The notes below the pieces were generated by a model. It was not told the DNA's origin, did not search any database, and saw only the letters and a list, made by a program, of their open reading frames with translations. The position numbers were made by a program, and so were the translations under genes. Shown one piece after another: positions 45,237-56,331 of a stretch of 64,000 nt of DNA; the stretch's first letter is position 1; each line of letters starts with the position of its first letter. This DNA comes from Embleya scabrispora. Its GTDB lineage: Bacteria; Actinomycetota; Actinomycetes; Streptomycetales; Streptomycetaceae. Location of the stretch: contig NZ_MWQN01000002.1 in the NCBI RefSeq assembly GCF_002024165.1, forward strand, positions 930,001 to 994,000, written 5' to 3'.

Positions 45237-46109
45237 TCAGATGTGACCGATGCCGGCGAGCTTTTCGGGATTGGCCAGTCGCCGGAACGTGGTGATCCGT
45301 CCGTCGGCGATGTCCACGGTGTCCAGCCAGACCGGTTCGCCGGCACGGTAGGTGGCCAGCGCCGGGTACCCGTTCACCTCGATGATCCGGAACGCGTCGG
45401 GGAGCCGGACCGCGGTCGACCTGATCGCCAGCAGGGCGATCGTCTCGGCGCCGTGCACCGGCCTGCGCGCGGCCGTCGCCTTGCCGCCGCCGTCGCCGAT
45501 GTAGACGGCGTCGGGGTGCAGCAACCCGACCAGGCCGGCCATGTCCCCCGCGTCTGCCGCGCCCTCGAACGCCCGCAGGACACGTTCGGTCTCGGCCCTG
45601 CTCGCCCGGGGCCGCTCCCGAACCGCCGCGACCCGCGCCCGCGCGCGGGAGGCGAGTTTGCGGGCGGCGGCGGGCGTGCCGCCGAGCACCTCGGCGATCC
45701 GGCCGAACGGGAAGTCGAAGACGTCGTGCAGGACGAGTGCGACGCGTTCGGCCGGGGACAGCGTCTCCATGACCACCAGCATCGCGGTGCCCACCGATTC
45801 GTCGATCAGCACCCGGACGGAGGCGTCCGGCCCGGTGGGCAGCGGTTCGGGCAGCCAGGGCCCGACGTAGCACTCGCGTCGGACCCGCGCCGATTTCAGC
45901 ACGTTGTACGAGGTACGGGCGGCCGTGGTGACCAACCAGGCCCGCAGGTTTCGTACTTCGGACAGGTCCGCGCCGGCGCAGCGCAACCAGACCTCCTGAG
46001 TGACGTCCTCGGCGTCGGCGACTGTGCCGAGGATCCGGTAGGCCGCCCCGAACACCGCCGGACGATGTGCCGCCCAGTCGGCTTCGGTCGGTGTGCCGGT
46101 CGGGTCCAT
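45237..46109 (-). CDS. ECF41 sigma factor with SnoaL-like C-terminal domain
   Basis: 290 residues. The sigma-2 domain has AYRILGTVADAEDVTQEVWL (about 23-42). The inter-domain ECF41 signature WLPEPLPTGPD is at about 84-94. The sigma-4 domain has SPAERVALVLHDVFDFPFGR with IAEVLGGTPAAARKLASRAR. A SnoaL-like C-terminal domain of about 110 residues carries the other ECF41 hallmarks DGGGKATAARRP, EVNGYPALATY and NPEKLAGIGHI. In this group no anti-sigma factor is needed; the C-terminal domain controls activity. The neighbouring oxidoreductase gene is the expected target. The start is the ATG of MDPTGTPTEADW. Confidence 0.92.
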   Translation of the reverse strand: MDPTGTPTEADWAAHRPAVFGAAYRILGTVADAEDVTQEVWLRCAGADLSEVRNLRAWLVTTAARTSYNVLKSARVRRECYVGPWLPEPLPTGPDASVRVLIDESVGTAMLVVMETLSPAERVALVLHDVFDFPFGRIAEVLGGTPAAARKLASRARARVAAVRERPRASRAETERVLRAFEGAADAGDMAGLVGLLHPDAVYIGDGGGKATAARRPVHGAETIALLAIRSTAVRLPDAFRIIEVNGYPALATYRAGEPVWLDTVDIADGRITTFRRLANPEKLAGIGHI

Positions 46110-46177
46110 CCGGTCTGTCCGTCCCTTCGACTCCGCCCGGTCCCCCCGTTCGTCGGGATCGGCGTCGATCTTCGATC

Positions 46178-47386
46178 CTAGGCAAGCGCGTCCTCGGTCA
46201 CCGCCCGGGGCCGCTCGCCGGTTCGGCGGGTGGTGAGGGTGAGGGCCAGCGCGACCGTGGTGAGGGCGACGCCGAAGCCGACGGCGCCGGCGACGCCCAC
46301 ATGGTCGGTGAGCAGGCCGCCGAACAGCGCGCCGAGGGCGATCGACGTGTTGTAGCCGAGGGTGTTGATGGACATGGCCGCTTCGAAGGTGTCCGGTGCG
46401 GCGGCCAGCGTCAGGTTGATCTGGCACAGGTTCACCGCACCGAAGCAGAGGCCCCACAGGGCCAGGGCGATGATCGCGCCGGTGCGCGAGCGACCGATGG
46501 TCAGCAGGAGTACGAGGGCCGCCACGATCCCGGCGAGGGCGACGACGAAAGTGCCGTGCAGGCGTTTGCCGACGGTGTACCCGGCGACGAAGTTGCCTGT
46601 CGCGCCGCCTATTCCGTACACGATCAGCAGCGCGGTGACGAAGCCCGGCGTGGCCGACGACTTCTCCTCCAGGAACGGCCGGACGAAGGTGTACGCCCCG
46701 AAGTGCCCGAGGACGTACAGCACGACGGTGATCATCACCAGCCGCAGCGGAACGTTCTTGACCGCCAGGCCGAAGACCTCCCGGGCAGGCACCGCGTTCT
46801 GCGACGGCAGCGACGGGACGGTGACCGCGACGGCGAGGAAGACGACCGCGCTCAGGCCGCTCCAGATCAGGAACGTGGTCCGCCAACCGGTCAGGTCCTC
46901 CAGGAAGGTGCCCAGGGGGATGCCGACCACGGTGGCGATGGAGATGCCGGACAGCGCCACGGCCGCCGCGCGGTTCGCGTGGTGTTCGGGGACCAGGCGC
47001 ATCGCCATGCTCACGCCTATGGCCCAGAAGACGCCGTTGGCGAAGCCCATGACGAGCCGAGCGGCCAGTACGAGCGGGTAGTTGGGCGCGATCGCGGTGA
47101 TCAGGTTGCCCAGCGCCAATACCGCGAGCAGCACGGTGAGCAGCGTGCGCCGGTTGACGCGGCGGGTCCAGGCGACGATGAACGGGACGCCGAGTCCGGC
47201 CGAGACGCCGTACAGGGTGACCATCAGCCCGGCGACGCCCACCGAGATGTCCAGGCTGGAGCCGATCGGGGTGAGCAGGCCGACGGGCATGAGTTCGGTG
47301 GTGACGAAGGTGAACAGGCTCGCGGTGATGACCGCGACGCCCAGCCACGACCGCAGGGCCGAGTGGGGGTGTGCGTTCGTTGACAT
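46178..47386 (-). CDS. MFS transporter, AraJ/Cmx-like
   Basis: 402 residues and 12 membrane helices. The N-terminus SLFTFVTTELMPVGLLTPIG, SLDISVGVAGLMVTLYGVSA and FIVAWTRRVNRRTLLTVLLA (motif A) are typical of the DHA1 subgroup with AraJ and chloramphenicol exporters. RLVMGFANGVFWAIGVSMAM follows. It diverges from a MarR gene with two palindromic operators between, so export of a toxic small molecule with MarR control is likely. Substrate unknown. Confidence 0.88.
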   Translation of the reverse strand: MSTNAHPHSALRSWLGVAVITASLFTFVTTELMPVGLLTPIGSSLDISVGVAGLMVTLYGVSAGLGVPFIVAWTRRVNRRTLLTVLLAVLALGNLITAIAPNYPLVLAARLVMGFANGVFWAIGVSMAMRLVPEHHANRAAAVALSGISIATVVGIPLGTFLEDLTGWRTTFLIWSGLSAVVFLAVAVTVPSLPSQNAVPAREVFGLAVKNVPLRLVMITVVLYVLGHFGAYTFVRPFLEEKSSATPGFVTALLIVYGIGGATGNFVAGYTVGKRLHGTFVVALAGIVAALVLLLTIGRSRTGAIIALALWGLCFGAVNLCQINLTLAAAPDTFEAAMSINTLGYNTSIALGALFGGLLTDHVGVAGAVGFGVALTTVALALTLTTRRTGERPRAVTEDALA

Positions 47387-47457
47387 TTCTGCTTTCCGGT
47401 GAGGCGAAGGCCGCCGATGGGGTCGCCGATTTGTGTCCAGGCGTGGCGGCCTAGATA

Positions 47458-47492
47458 CTTTCCATGGAAAGCAGATTACTTTCCATGGAAAG
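47458..47492. promoter_or_regulatory. Double palindromic MarR operator
   Basis: Two identical perfect 14-bp palindromes, CTTTCCATGGAAAG, at 47458-47471 and 47479-47492. Their centres are 21 bp apart, two helical turns, so two dimers could bind the same DNA face. They lie 12 bases before the MarR start and 72 bases before the MFS start. Confidence 0.85.
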
Positions 47493-47503
47493 GATCGTCA
47501 AGC

Positions 47504-48037
47504 ATGGCCCAGGACCCCGCCCCCACCCCGCCCGCCGGCGCCGATGTCGATGCCGACGCCCTCGATCGCATCGTCGGCCAGTGGCGACGCGAGCGGCCGG
47601 ACCTCGACCCGAGCCCGATGCATGTGATCGGCCGGATCTCGCGCCTGCACTGGGCGTTGGAGGAGCGGCTGCTCCGGGTCTTCGGCCGATACGACATGGG
47701 ACGGGGCGAGTTCGACGTCCTGGCCACGCTGCGCCGCTCCGGTGCGCCGTTCGAGCTGAACGCCGGTGAGCTGAGCGGGTCGACGATGGTCACCTCGGGT
47801 GCGGTGACCAAGCGCGTCGACCGCTTGGAACGCGCCGGACTGGTGACCCGCCGCGCCGCCGAAGGCGATGCCCGAGGCCGGTTGATCCGACTCACGGACC
47901 AGGGCCGGGAGTTGATCGACGACCTGGTCGGCGAACACCTCGACAACGAGTCCCACCTCCTCGCCGGCCTGACCCCCGACGAACAGGCCACACTCACCCA
48001 CCTGCTCCGCAAACTGGGCCGCACCCTGCCCGACTAG
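47504..48037 (+). CDS. MarR family regulator
   Basis: 177 residues. The winged helix is present: FDVLATLRRSGAPFELNAGE, LSGSTMVTSGAVTKRVDRLE and RAGLVTRRAAEGDARGRLIR (about 67-125), the last giving the wing with its conserved Asp-Arg pair. The N-terminal dimer helix contains RISRLHWALEERLLRVFGRY. The ATG at 47504 is 11 bases after the second palindrome, whose last bases GGAAAGG may also serve as the ribosome site. It should repress itself and the divergent MFS gene. Confidence 0.9.
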   Translation: MAQDPAPTPPAGADVDADALDRIVGQWRRERPDLDPSPMHVIGRISRLHWALEERLLRVFGRYDMGRGEFDVLATLRRSGAPFELNAGELSGSTMVTSGAVTKRVDRLERAGLVTRRAAEGDARGRLIRLTDQGRELIDDLVGEHLDNESHLLAGLTPDEQATLTHLLRKLGRTLPD

Positions 48038-48116
48038 CCGTTCTGTGCACGGGGGTTGGTGGCGATAGAGCTCTGGTTGGTCCCCGTTGACATCCGCGGA
48101 GTCGGGTGGCGAGGGT

Positions 48117-48995
48117 TCAGGCTGTGAGCGCAGCCGGGGGCGTGTTGCGAAGCCCGGCCGCGGCTCGGGTCAGTGCGGCGAGGGCCGATGAGTGATGGCC
48201 GGCCGGCCAAGCGAGCACGGTCGTGATGTCGGGGGCGTCGACGACGGGCACCGCGACATGGTCGGGCCACTGCCAGGCGCGGCTGGAGGCGGGGATGACG
48301 AGCAGGGTCTTGCCGAGCGCGACGAGCTGAGCGAGTTGTGACTGGGTGTGCACCTCCGGCCCGGGGCCGTCGGGATAGGAGCCGTCGAGCCGGGGCCATC
48401 GGGCGATGGGGAGGTCCGGCACGTTGCCGACGTCCGCGAGGGTGAGCCGGGGACGTGCGGCAAGCGGGTGTCCGGACGGCAGGAGGGCGACTTGGCCTTC
48501 GGTGCAGAGGTCTTCGGTATCGAACCCGGCCAGGTCGTCGACCGGCCGGTGCATGAGAGCCACATCCGCGCGCCCGGTGCGCAGGAATTGTGCCTGCTCA
48601 CCGACCTCACACAGGACAACTTCGAGCGGTGCCGAATCGCTGTCGGCTGCCGACGCGGCAAGGAGTCGTCGCAGCAGCTCGTGTGATGCGCCGGCTTTCG
48701 TCACCAGTAGCAGCGGCCGCTGGGGATCCGCTGCCCGTCGGGTCCGGCGCGCGGCAGCCGTGACCGCATCGAGGGCTACCCGGGCCTCACGTAGCAGCAC
48801 ACCGCCGGCGTCGGTGAGGGCCACCCCCCGTCGGTCCCGGTCCAGGAGTTGGACGCCGAGCCGGCGTTCCAACTGCCGGATGGCGCGCGACAGCGGGGGC
48901 TGCGCGATCCCGAGCCGCTGGGCCGCGCGCCCGAAGTGCAGTTCCTCGGCGACTGCAACGAAGTACCGCAGCTCACGGCTCTCCAGGTCGTCCAC
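48117..48995 (-). CDS. LysR family regulator
   Basis: 292 residues. The helix-turn-helix is LRYFVAVAEELHFGRAAQRL then GIAQPPLSRAIRQLERRLGV (about 9-48). The effector domain has RPLLLVTKAGASHELLRRLL, DVALMHRPVDDLAGFDTEDL and LGKTLLVIPASSR. It diverges from a short-chain dehydrogenase with a LysR-type palindrome in the gap, so that gene is the likely target. Confidence 0.9.
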   Translation of the reverse strand: MDDLESRELRYFVAVAEELHFGRAAQRLGIAQPPLSRAIRQLERRLGVQLLDRDRRGVALTDAGGVLLREARVALDAVTAAARRTRRAADPQRPLLLVTKAGASHELLRRLLAASAADSDSAPLEVVLCEVGEQAQFLRTGRADVALMHRPVDDLAGFDTEDLCTEGQVALLPSGHPLAARPRLTLADVGNVPDLPIARWPRLDGSYPDGPGPEVHTQSQLAQLVALGKTLLVIPASSRAWQWPDHVAVPVVDAPDITTVLAWPAGHHSSALAALTRAAAGLRNTPPAALTA

Positions 48996-49014
48996 GCACC
49001 TACACCATCCACCT

Positions 49015-49037
49015 TGTGATACCCGCCGGGTATCACA
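49015..49037. promoter_or_regulatory. LysR-type operator between the LysR and SDR genes
   Basis: A 23-bp palindrome with arms TGTGATACCCG and CGGGTATCACA around a single central base. It contains the T-N11-A LysR box in its centre (ATAC-N7-GTAT). It lies 20 bases from the LysR start and 46 bases from the SDR start. Confidence 0.75.
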
Positions 49038-49082
49038 GCGTACTTGATCGATATTGGACGATACGGAAGTCCCGCGCTGAGC

Positions 49083-49808
49083 ATGGGCAGCATGAACAAC
49101 ACCAAGACAGCCCTGGTCACCGGCGCCAACAAGGGAATCGGCTTCGCCATCGCTCAGGGCCTCGGAACCCTCGGCTTCACTGTCGCCGTGGGGGCGCGTG
49201 ACGACACCCGCCGCAAGGAGGCCGTGGAGCGGTTGCGTGCCGCAGGCATCGAGACATTCGGAGTCGCCCTCGACGTCACCTCCGACGACAGCGTCGCCGC
49301 CGCGGCGGCGAGCATCGAGAAGGAAGCCGGGCGACTCGACGTCCTCGTCAACAACGCGGGAATCTCCGGCCGCTTCGAAAACGGGGCGCAGGACCCCACG
49401 ACCCTCGACCTCGACGTCCTACGCACGGTCCTGGAAACGAACGTGTTCGGGGTCGTGCGGGTGACGAACGCGATGCTCTCGCTGCTCAGCCGCGCCGCAT
49501 CGCCCCGGATCGTCAACATGTCCAGCAACATGGGCTCGCTGACGCTGCAGACCGGCCCCGTCATGGCCGCCTACGCACCCTCCAAGTCGATGCTCAACAG
49601 CGTCACAGCACAGTACGCCCGCCGTTTTGCCGACACGAACATCATCGTGAACGTGGCATGCCCCGGGTATGTCGCAACCGACTTCACCGGATTCGCCGGG
49701 GAACGCACACCGGAGCAGGGCGCCGCGATCGCCCTTCACCTCGCCACCCTGCCCGACGACGGCCCCCGAGGCGGCTTCTTCGACGACCAAGGAGCCATCG
49801 CATGGTAA
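49083..49808 (+). CDS. Short-chain dehydrogenase/reductase (classical SDR)
   Basis: 241 residues. The cofactor loop is ALVTGANKGIGFAIAQGLGT, followed by VLVNNAGISGRFENG. The catalytic set is Ser in RIVNMSSNMGSLT and Tyr-x-x-x-Lys in MAAYAPSKSMLNSVTAQYAR, and the family PG motif is VNVACPGYVATDFTG. It probably uses NADP to reduce a carbonyl compound. Starts at 49083 and 49092 are both possible; neither has a good ribosome site. Control by the divergent LysR protein is likely from the shared palindrome. Confidence 0.88.
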   Translation: MGSMNNTKTALVTGANKGIGFAIAQGLGTLGFTVAVGARDDTRRKEAVERLRAAGIETFGVALDVTSDDSVAAAAASIEKEAGRLDVLVNNAGISGRFENGAQDPTTLDLDVLRTVLETNVFGVVRVTNAMLSLLSRAASPRIVNMSSNMGSLTLQTGPVMAAYAPSKSMLNSVTAQYARRFADTNIIVNVACPGYVATDFTGFAGERTPEQGAAIALHLATLPDDGPRGGFFDDQGAIAW

Positions 49809-49887
49809 CCATGCGCGCGAGAGCGCCGAGGTGGCAGTGGGCGCACCACGCACTCGCCACGGCGCCGTGATGGATCGGCCCGTCGGA

Positions 49888-52750
<2,863 letters not shown>

Positions 52751-52931
52751 GGAAGGGGCGGCATGTGGATCCGCATCGACGCCGACAACCTCCCCGGCCG
52801 CACCTGCCCGCCCGCCCGTCCGCCGTACGTCGAGCGCGGAATTCGCCGCACCGATCGGCCGGAACGCGCGGGAACATCGTGTCGGACCGGCGGTGCGGAT
52901 AGGTTTCTGCGGAGTCCACGGAGGGAAGTGC

Positions 52932-54199
52932 ATGTCGGTGCCGGGCTCGCCCGAAAATCCCCTGATCCAGGCGCTGCGGCAAGCGGTGGCGGCGGCGCCC
53001 GATCGGCCCGGATACCGGCTGCATCTTGCGGAAGCCCTATCGCCGCCGGCGCGGCGGTCGACGCCGTCATGGAGATCACCGAGGCGCTGAAACTGGATCC
53101 GGATTCGGCCGCCGCCCGTGAGCTGATGGCCGTGGCGGTCGGTCGGGCCGCCGGCTCCGCGCCGGCCGAGGCCGCGGGGCCCGCCGCCGAACCGTCCGGG
53201 ACCCCGGCCGACGCCGGGACGGGGTCCTTCGACTGGTCGGCCGCCGAGAACGATCTGGGCGATACTCCGCAGCCCGAGCGCTTCCGGGTCGCCAACCACG
53301 ACGCGCAGGGCCCCGCCGACACGTTCGAGACAGAGCGCCCCACCGTCACGCTCGCCGACGTGGGCGGCCTCCAACACGTCAAGGACCGCCTCCACAGCGC
53401 GTTCCTCGCCCCCATGCGCAACCCCGAACTACGCCGCCTGTACGGCAAGTCGCTGCGCGGCGGCCTCCTGCTGTACGGCCCGCCGGGTTGCGGCAAGACG
53501 TTCATCGCGCGGGCGGTGGCCGGCGAACTCGGCGCGTCGTTCGTCTCGGTCGGCATCTCGGACGTGCTGGAAATGTGGATCGGCAACTCCGAACGGAACA
53601 TGCACGAGATCTTCGTGGCCGCACGCCGCCAAGCCCCCTGCGTGCTGTTCTTCGACGAGATCGACGCCCTGGGCCGACGCCGGAGCCAACTGAACAGCAG
53701 CGCCATGCGCACCACCGTCAACCAGTTCCTCCAGGAACTGGATTCCGTCGACGCCGGGAACGAGGGCGTGTTCGTCCTCGGCGCCACCAACAGCCCGTGG
53801 GACGTCGACCCCGCGCTGCGCCGCCCCGGCCGCTTCGATCGCACCCTGCTGGTCCTGCCACCGGACGCGCCCGCGCGCGAGCAGATCCTGCGCTTCCACC
53901 TGCAGGACCGTCCGATCTGCGAGATCGACGTACCCGCGCTCGCCGGGCGCACCGATGGCTATTCGGGAGCGGACCTGGCGCACCTGTGCGAGTCGGCCGC
54001 CGAGAAGGCGCTCGTCGACTCGATCCGCACCGGTGGGGTGCGGCTCATCGGCATGCCCGATTTCGCCGCCGCCCCGGGCGAGTTGCGGCCCTCGGTCTCC
54101 TCCTGGTTCGAGGCGGCCAAGTCGGTGGCGCTGTTCGCGAACGAAGGCGGCGCATACGACGATCTGGTTGCCTACCTCCGCGAGAAGAAGCTGCTCTGA
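52932..54199 (+). pseudogene. AAA+ ATPase (module 2) with a one-base frameshift near 53040
   Basis: The start ATG (GGAGGGAAGTGC before it) opens with MSVPGSPENPLIQALRQAVA and PDRPGYRLHLAEAL, matching the N-terminus of the intact paralogue at 41347-42675. At about 53036-53044 the family sequence jumps to another frame: IAAGAAVDAVMEITEALKLD. One missing base between CCCT and ATCG explains it. From there everything is intact: Walker A LLLYGPPGCGKTFIARAVAG, Walker B APCVLFFDEIDALGRRRS, ATNSPWDVDPALRRPGRFDR, and the lid SGADLAHLCESAAEK. Either a sequencing error, a real mutation, or translation from the ATG at 53068 lacking the N-terminal TPR-like part. The stop overlaps the TPR gene start. Confidence 0.75.
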
Positions 54200-56091
54200 T
54201 GCCGGGCGGCGGGACGAAGGACGCACGGGGCAAGGACGTCGAACGGGCGCGAAACCTGATCGACATCCGCAGGTACCCCGAAGCCGAGGCCGCACTGCGC
54301 CGCGTCCTCGCAGCCGATCCCGACCACTTCGGCGGCCTGTCACATCTCGCGTGGTTGTTGTATCTCGACGACCGCATGAAAGAGGCCGCCGAGGTCGCCT
54401 CCCTCCTGGTCACCCGTTACCCCAACGCCAGGGAAGGCCATCGGCGCCTCGCGTGGATTCACCTTCGCCGGCGACGACTGGTCGAAGCCGAGTCGCACGC
54501 CCGCCGCACCGTCGAAGTCACCCCCGACGCCGCCGACTCATGGACGTTGTTGGGCCGGGTTTTGGCCAGGCTTCCGGGCCGCACGGGCGAAGCGCTCGCG
54601 GCCGCCGACGAGGCCATTCGGCTGGATCCGCACAGCGGCATCGGGTATGAGGTCCGCGCTCGCACTCACAGCCGGAGCAAGCGCTGGTCGGACGCGGAGG
54701 TCGCGTTGGCCGAGGCCCTCGCCCGCGCCCCGCACAGCACCGACAACCTGGCGGACATGGCGTTGGTCAAGATGCGGCTGGGGAAGGTCGAGGAGGCGCG
54801 TGGCCTGCTGACGAACTGCCTGCGTTTGGATCCGTCGCCGAGGGCCGTCCGCGGTGTGATCAGAGACATCGAGACCAACGGCTTCTGCGAGCAGTTGGCC
54901 GATGTCCACGCACTGGCGTGCCGCGCCGTCGGGCGTCCCCACCTCAACGAACCGGGAGCGGCCGGCGAAGATGCCCGACTCCTCACCGAGCAGGCATGGT
55001 TGGCCCGGACCCTGTGGCGGGAGGCGAAGCGGTCGGAACACACCTGGCCCAGGGCGGCGGCCGAGCAGGCCCGCGTGTTGGTCACCGCGATCCTGGCCGC
55101 CGACCCGACGCACCGCGTGGGCCGCGAAGCGGCGATGGCCATCGCCGCCGAGGACGAGGACCACGTCGCCGCATACGATCTGGCGACCGGCCTGCTCGCC
55201 GACGGGTACGACGACATCCCCCACATGTACCTCGTTGCCATCGACGCCGGTGTGAAACTCGCCCGGGCCGCCGATGCCCTGGACCTCGCGCGGGCCGCCG
55301 CGTCCCGGTTTCCGGACCACCTCGAACTCGCCTGTTGGCATTGGCGCATGCTGCTCGCCACAGGGCACCGCACGGAGGCGGTGCCGGCGGCCGAGCGCGC
55401 GGCTCTGCTCGCGATCGAGAGCCCCCACCGCCCGCTTCTCGAACACGCCCGCAAGGAAACCGAGTCGGGCTCGGAAGATGAGGCGATGCGGGTCCTGGAC
55501 GCGGTCCTGACGCTGACCTCGGGCGCCTACGTCGGTCGGTTGCACCGCGCGGGACTGCTCATTCGGGCCTTCAACTTCGTGGACGCCGAGACGTTGTTGA
55601 CCTCGACGGGTGCGCCGTCGGACGACGGGCCGACATGCGCGATGCTTGCCACGACTCGTCTCGCGCAGGGCAGGTGGACACGGGCACTCGCCGACCTGGA
55701 GAGGGCATTCGCCGCGCCTGCACGGGACTTGACAGTGCCTCGGCTGATTCGGGACCACCTGCTGGCTTGGGGAGTGCCGCACGCGCTTCGCGGGGTCTAC
55801 CTCGAAGCGCTGACCCTGTTGGGCGAGGAGGATTCCTCGGCCGCGATGGCTGCGGCGGACAGGGCGAACCTCTTCTATGGACTCGTGGGTCTGTTGATGA
55901 TCGCGGCGACAGCGGACAACCCGGAGGCACTGCGGTGGGCCCGAGCCGTCGCGGCGGATGCGCGCGCGCTCGACCCGAAGCACGCGGCCGGTTCCACGAT
56001 CGAGGCGATTGTCGCCGACCCGGAATCCGCGGACGCGCGCACGTTCGTGGAGACGGTACGCACGCGCTTGGCCGCCGCCGCGACCGGGTGA
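54199..56091 (+). CDS. Large TPR-repeat protein, partner of AAA+ module 2
   Basis: 630 residues. The start ATG shares a base with the ATPase stop (TGATG), so translation is coupled. At least five TPR units are visible in residues 1-215 (LIDIRRYPEAEAALRRVLAA, GLSHLAWLLYLDDRMKEAAE, GHRRLAWIHLRRRRLVEAES, GYEVRARTHSRSKRWSDAEV, NLADMALVKMRLGKVEEARG). More degenerate helical repeats run to the end. No membrane helix stands out, unlike the TPR partner of module 1, and it is nearly twice as long. A scaffold for the AAA+ motor is inferred. It ends 45 bp before a convergent DUF397 gene. Confidence 0.8.
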   Translation: MPGGGTKDARGKDVERARNLIDIRRYPEAEAALRRVLAADPDHFGGLSHLAWLLYLDDRMKEAAEVASLLVTRYPNAREGHRRLAWIHLRRRRLVEAESHARRTVEVTPDAADSWTLLGRVLARLPGRTGEALAAADEAIRLDPHSGIGYEVRARTHSRSKRWSDAEVALAEALARAPHSTDNLADMALVKMRLGKVEEARGLLTNCLRLDPSPRAVRGVIRDIETNGFCEQLADVHALACRAVGRPHLNEPGAAGEDARLLTEQAWLARTLWREAKRSEHTWPRAAAEQARVLVTAILAADPTHRVGREAAMAIAAEDEDHVAAYDLATGLLADGYDDIPHMYLVAIDAGVKLARAADALDLARAAASRFPDHLELACWHWRMLLATGHRTEAVPAAERAALLAIESPHRPLLEHARKETESGSEDEAMRVLDAVLTLTSGAYVGRLHRAGLLIRAFNFVDAETLLTSTGAPSDDGPTCAMLATTRLAQGRWTRALADLERAFAAPARDLTVPRLIRDHLLAWGVPHALRGVYLEALTLLGEEDSSAAMAAADRANLFYGLVGLLMIAATADNPEALRWARAVAADARALDPKHAAGSTIEAIVADPESADARTFVETVRTRLAAAATG

Positions 56092-56096
56092 GTTGG

Positions 56097-56129
56097 GACC
56101 GGCGACGCCCCCCGGGGGGGTCGCCGGTC
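56097..56129. terminator. Bidirectional terminator between the TPR gene and DUF397 copy 2
   Basis: GACCGGCGAC (56097-56106) and its exact complement (56120-56129) flank a C6/G6-rich centre that can extend the stem. It lies six bases after the TPR stop and eight before the DUF397 stop, in a 45-bp gap between convergent genes. Confidence 0.8.
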
Positions 56130-56136
56130 AGCGCAT

Positions 56137-56328
56137 TCAGGGAGTCGGCCGTTCGTTCTTGAGGGCGGTCAGGAACGGGGCCCAAGTGGCTTCACGGAAG
56201 AGGAAGGTGCCCTGGGCGGGGGCCTTGGAGTCGCGTATCGAGATTGCGTCGTCGGGGGCTAGGGACCCTTCGATGCAATCGTTGTCCGGAATGCTGTAGC
56301 TGGACTTGAACCACTTTCTCGTAGCCAC
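56137..56328 (-). CDS. DUF397 protein (copy 2)
   Basis: 63 residues: WFKSSYSIPDNDCIEGSLAP, AISIRDSKAPAQGTFLFREA and TWAPFLTALKN. The ends match the copy at 27240, while the middle differs (LAPDD for RSPGH). It starts four bases after the regulator stop, the same spacing as in copy 1. It is expected to bind and modulate its own WhiJ-like partner. Confidence 0.92.
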   Translation of the reverse strand: MATRKWFKSSYSIPDNDCIEGSLAPDDAISIRDSKAPAQGTFLFREATWAPFLTALKNERPTP

Positions 56329-56331
56329 GGA

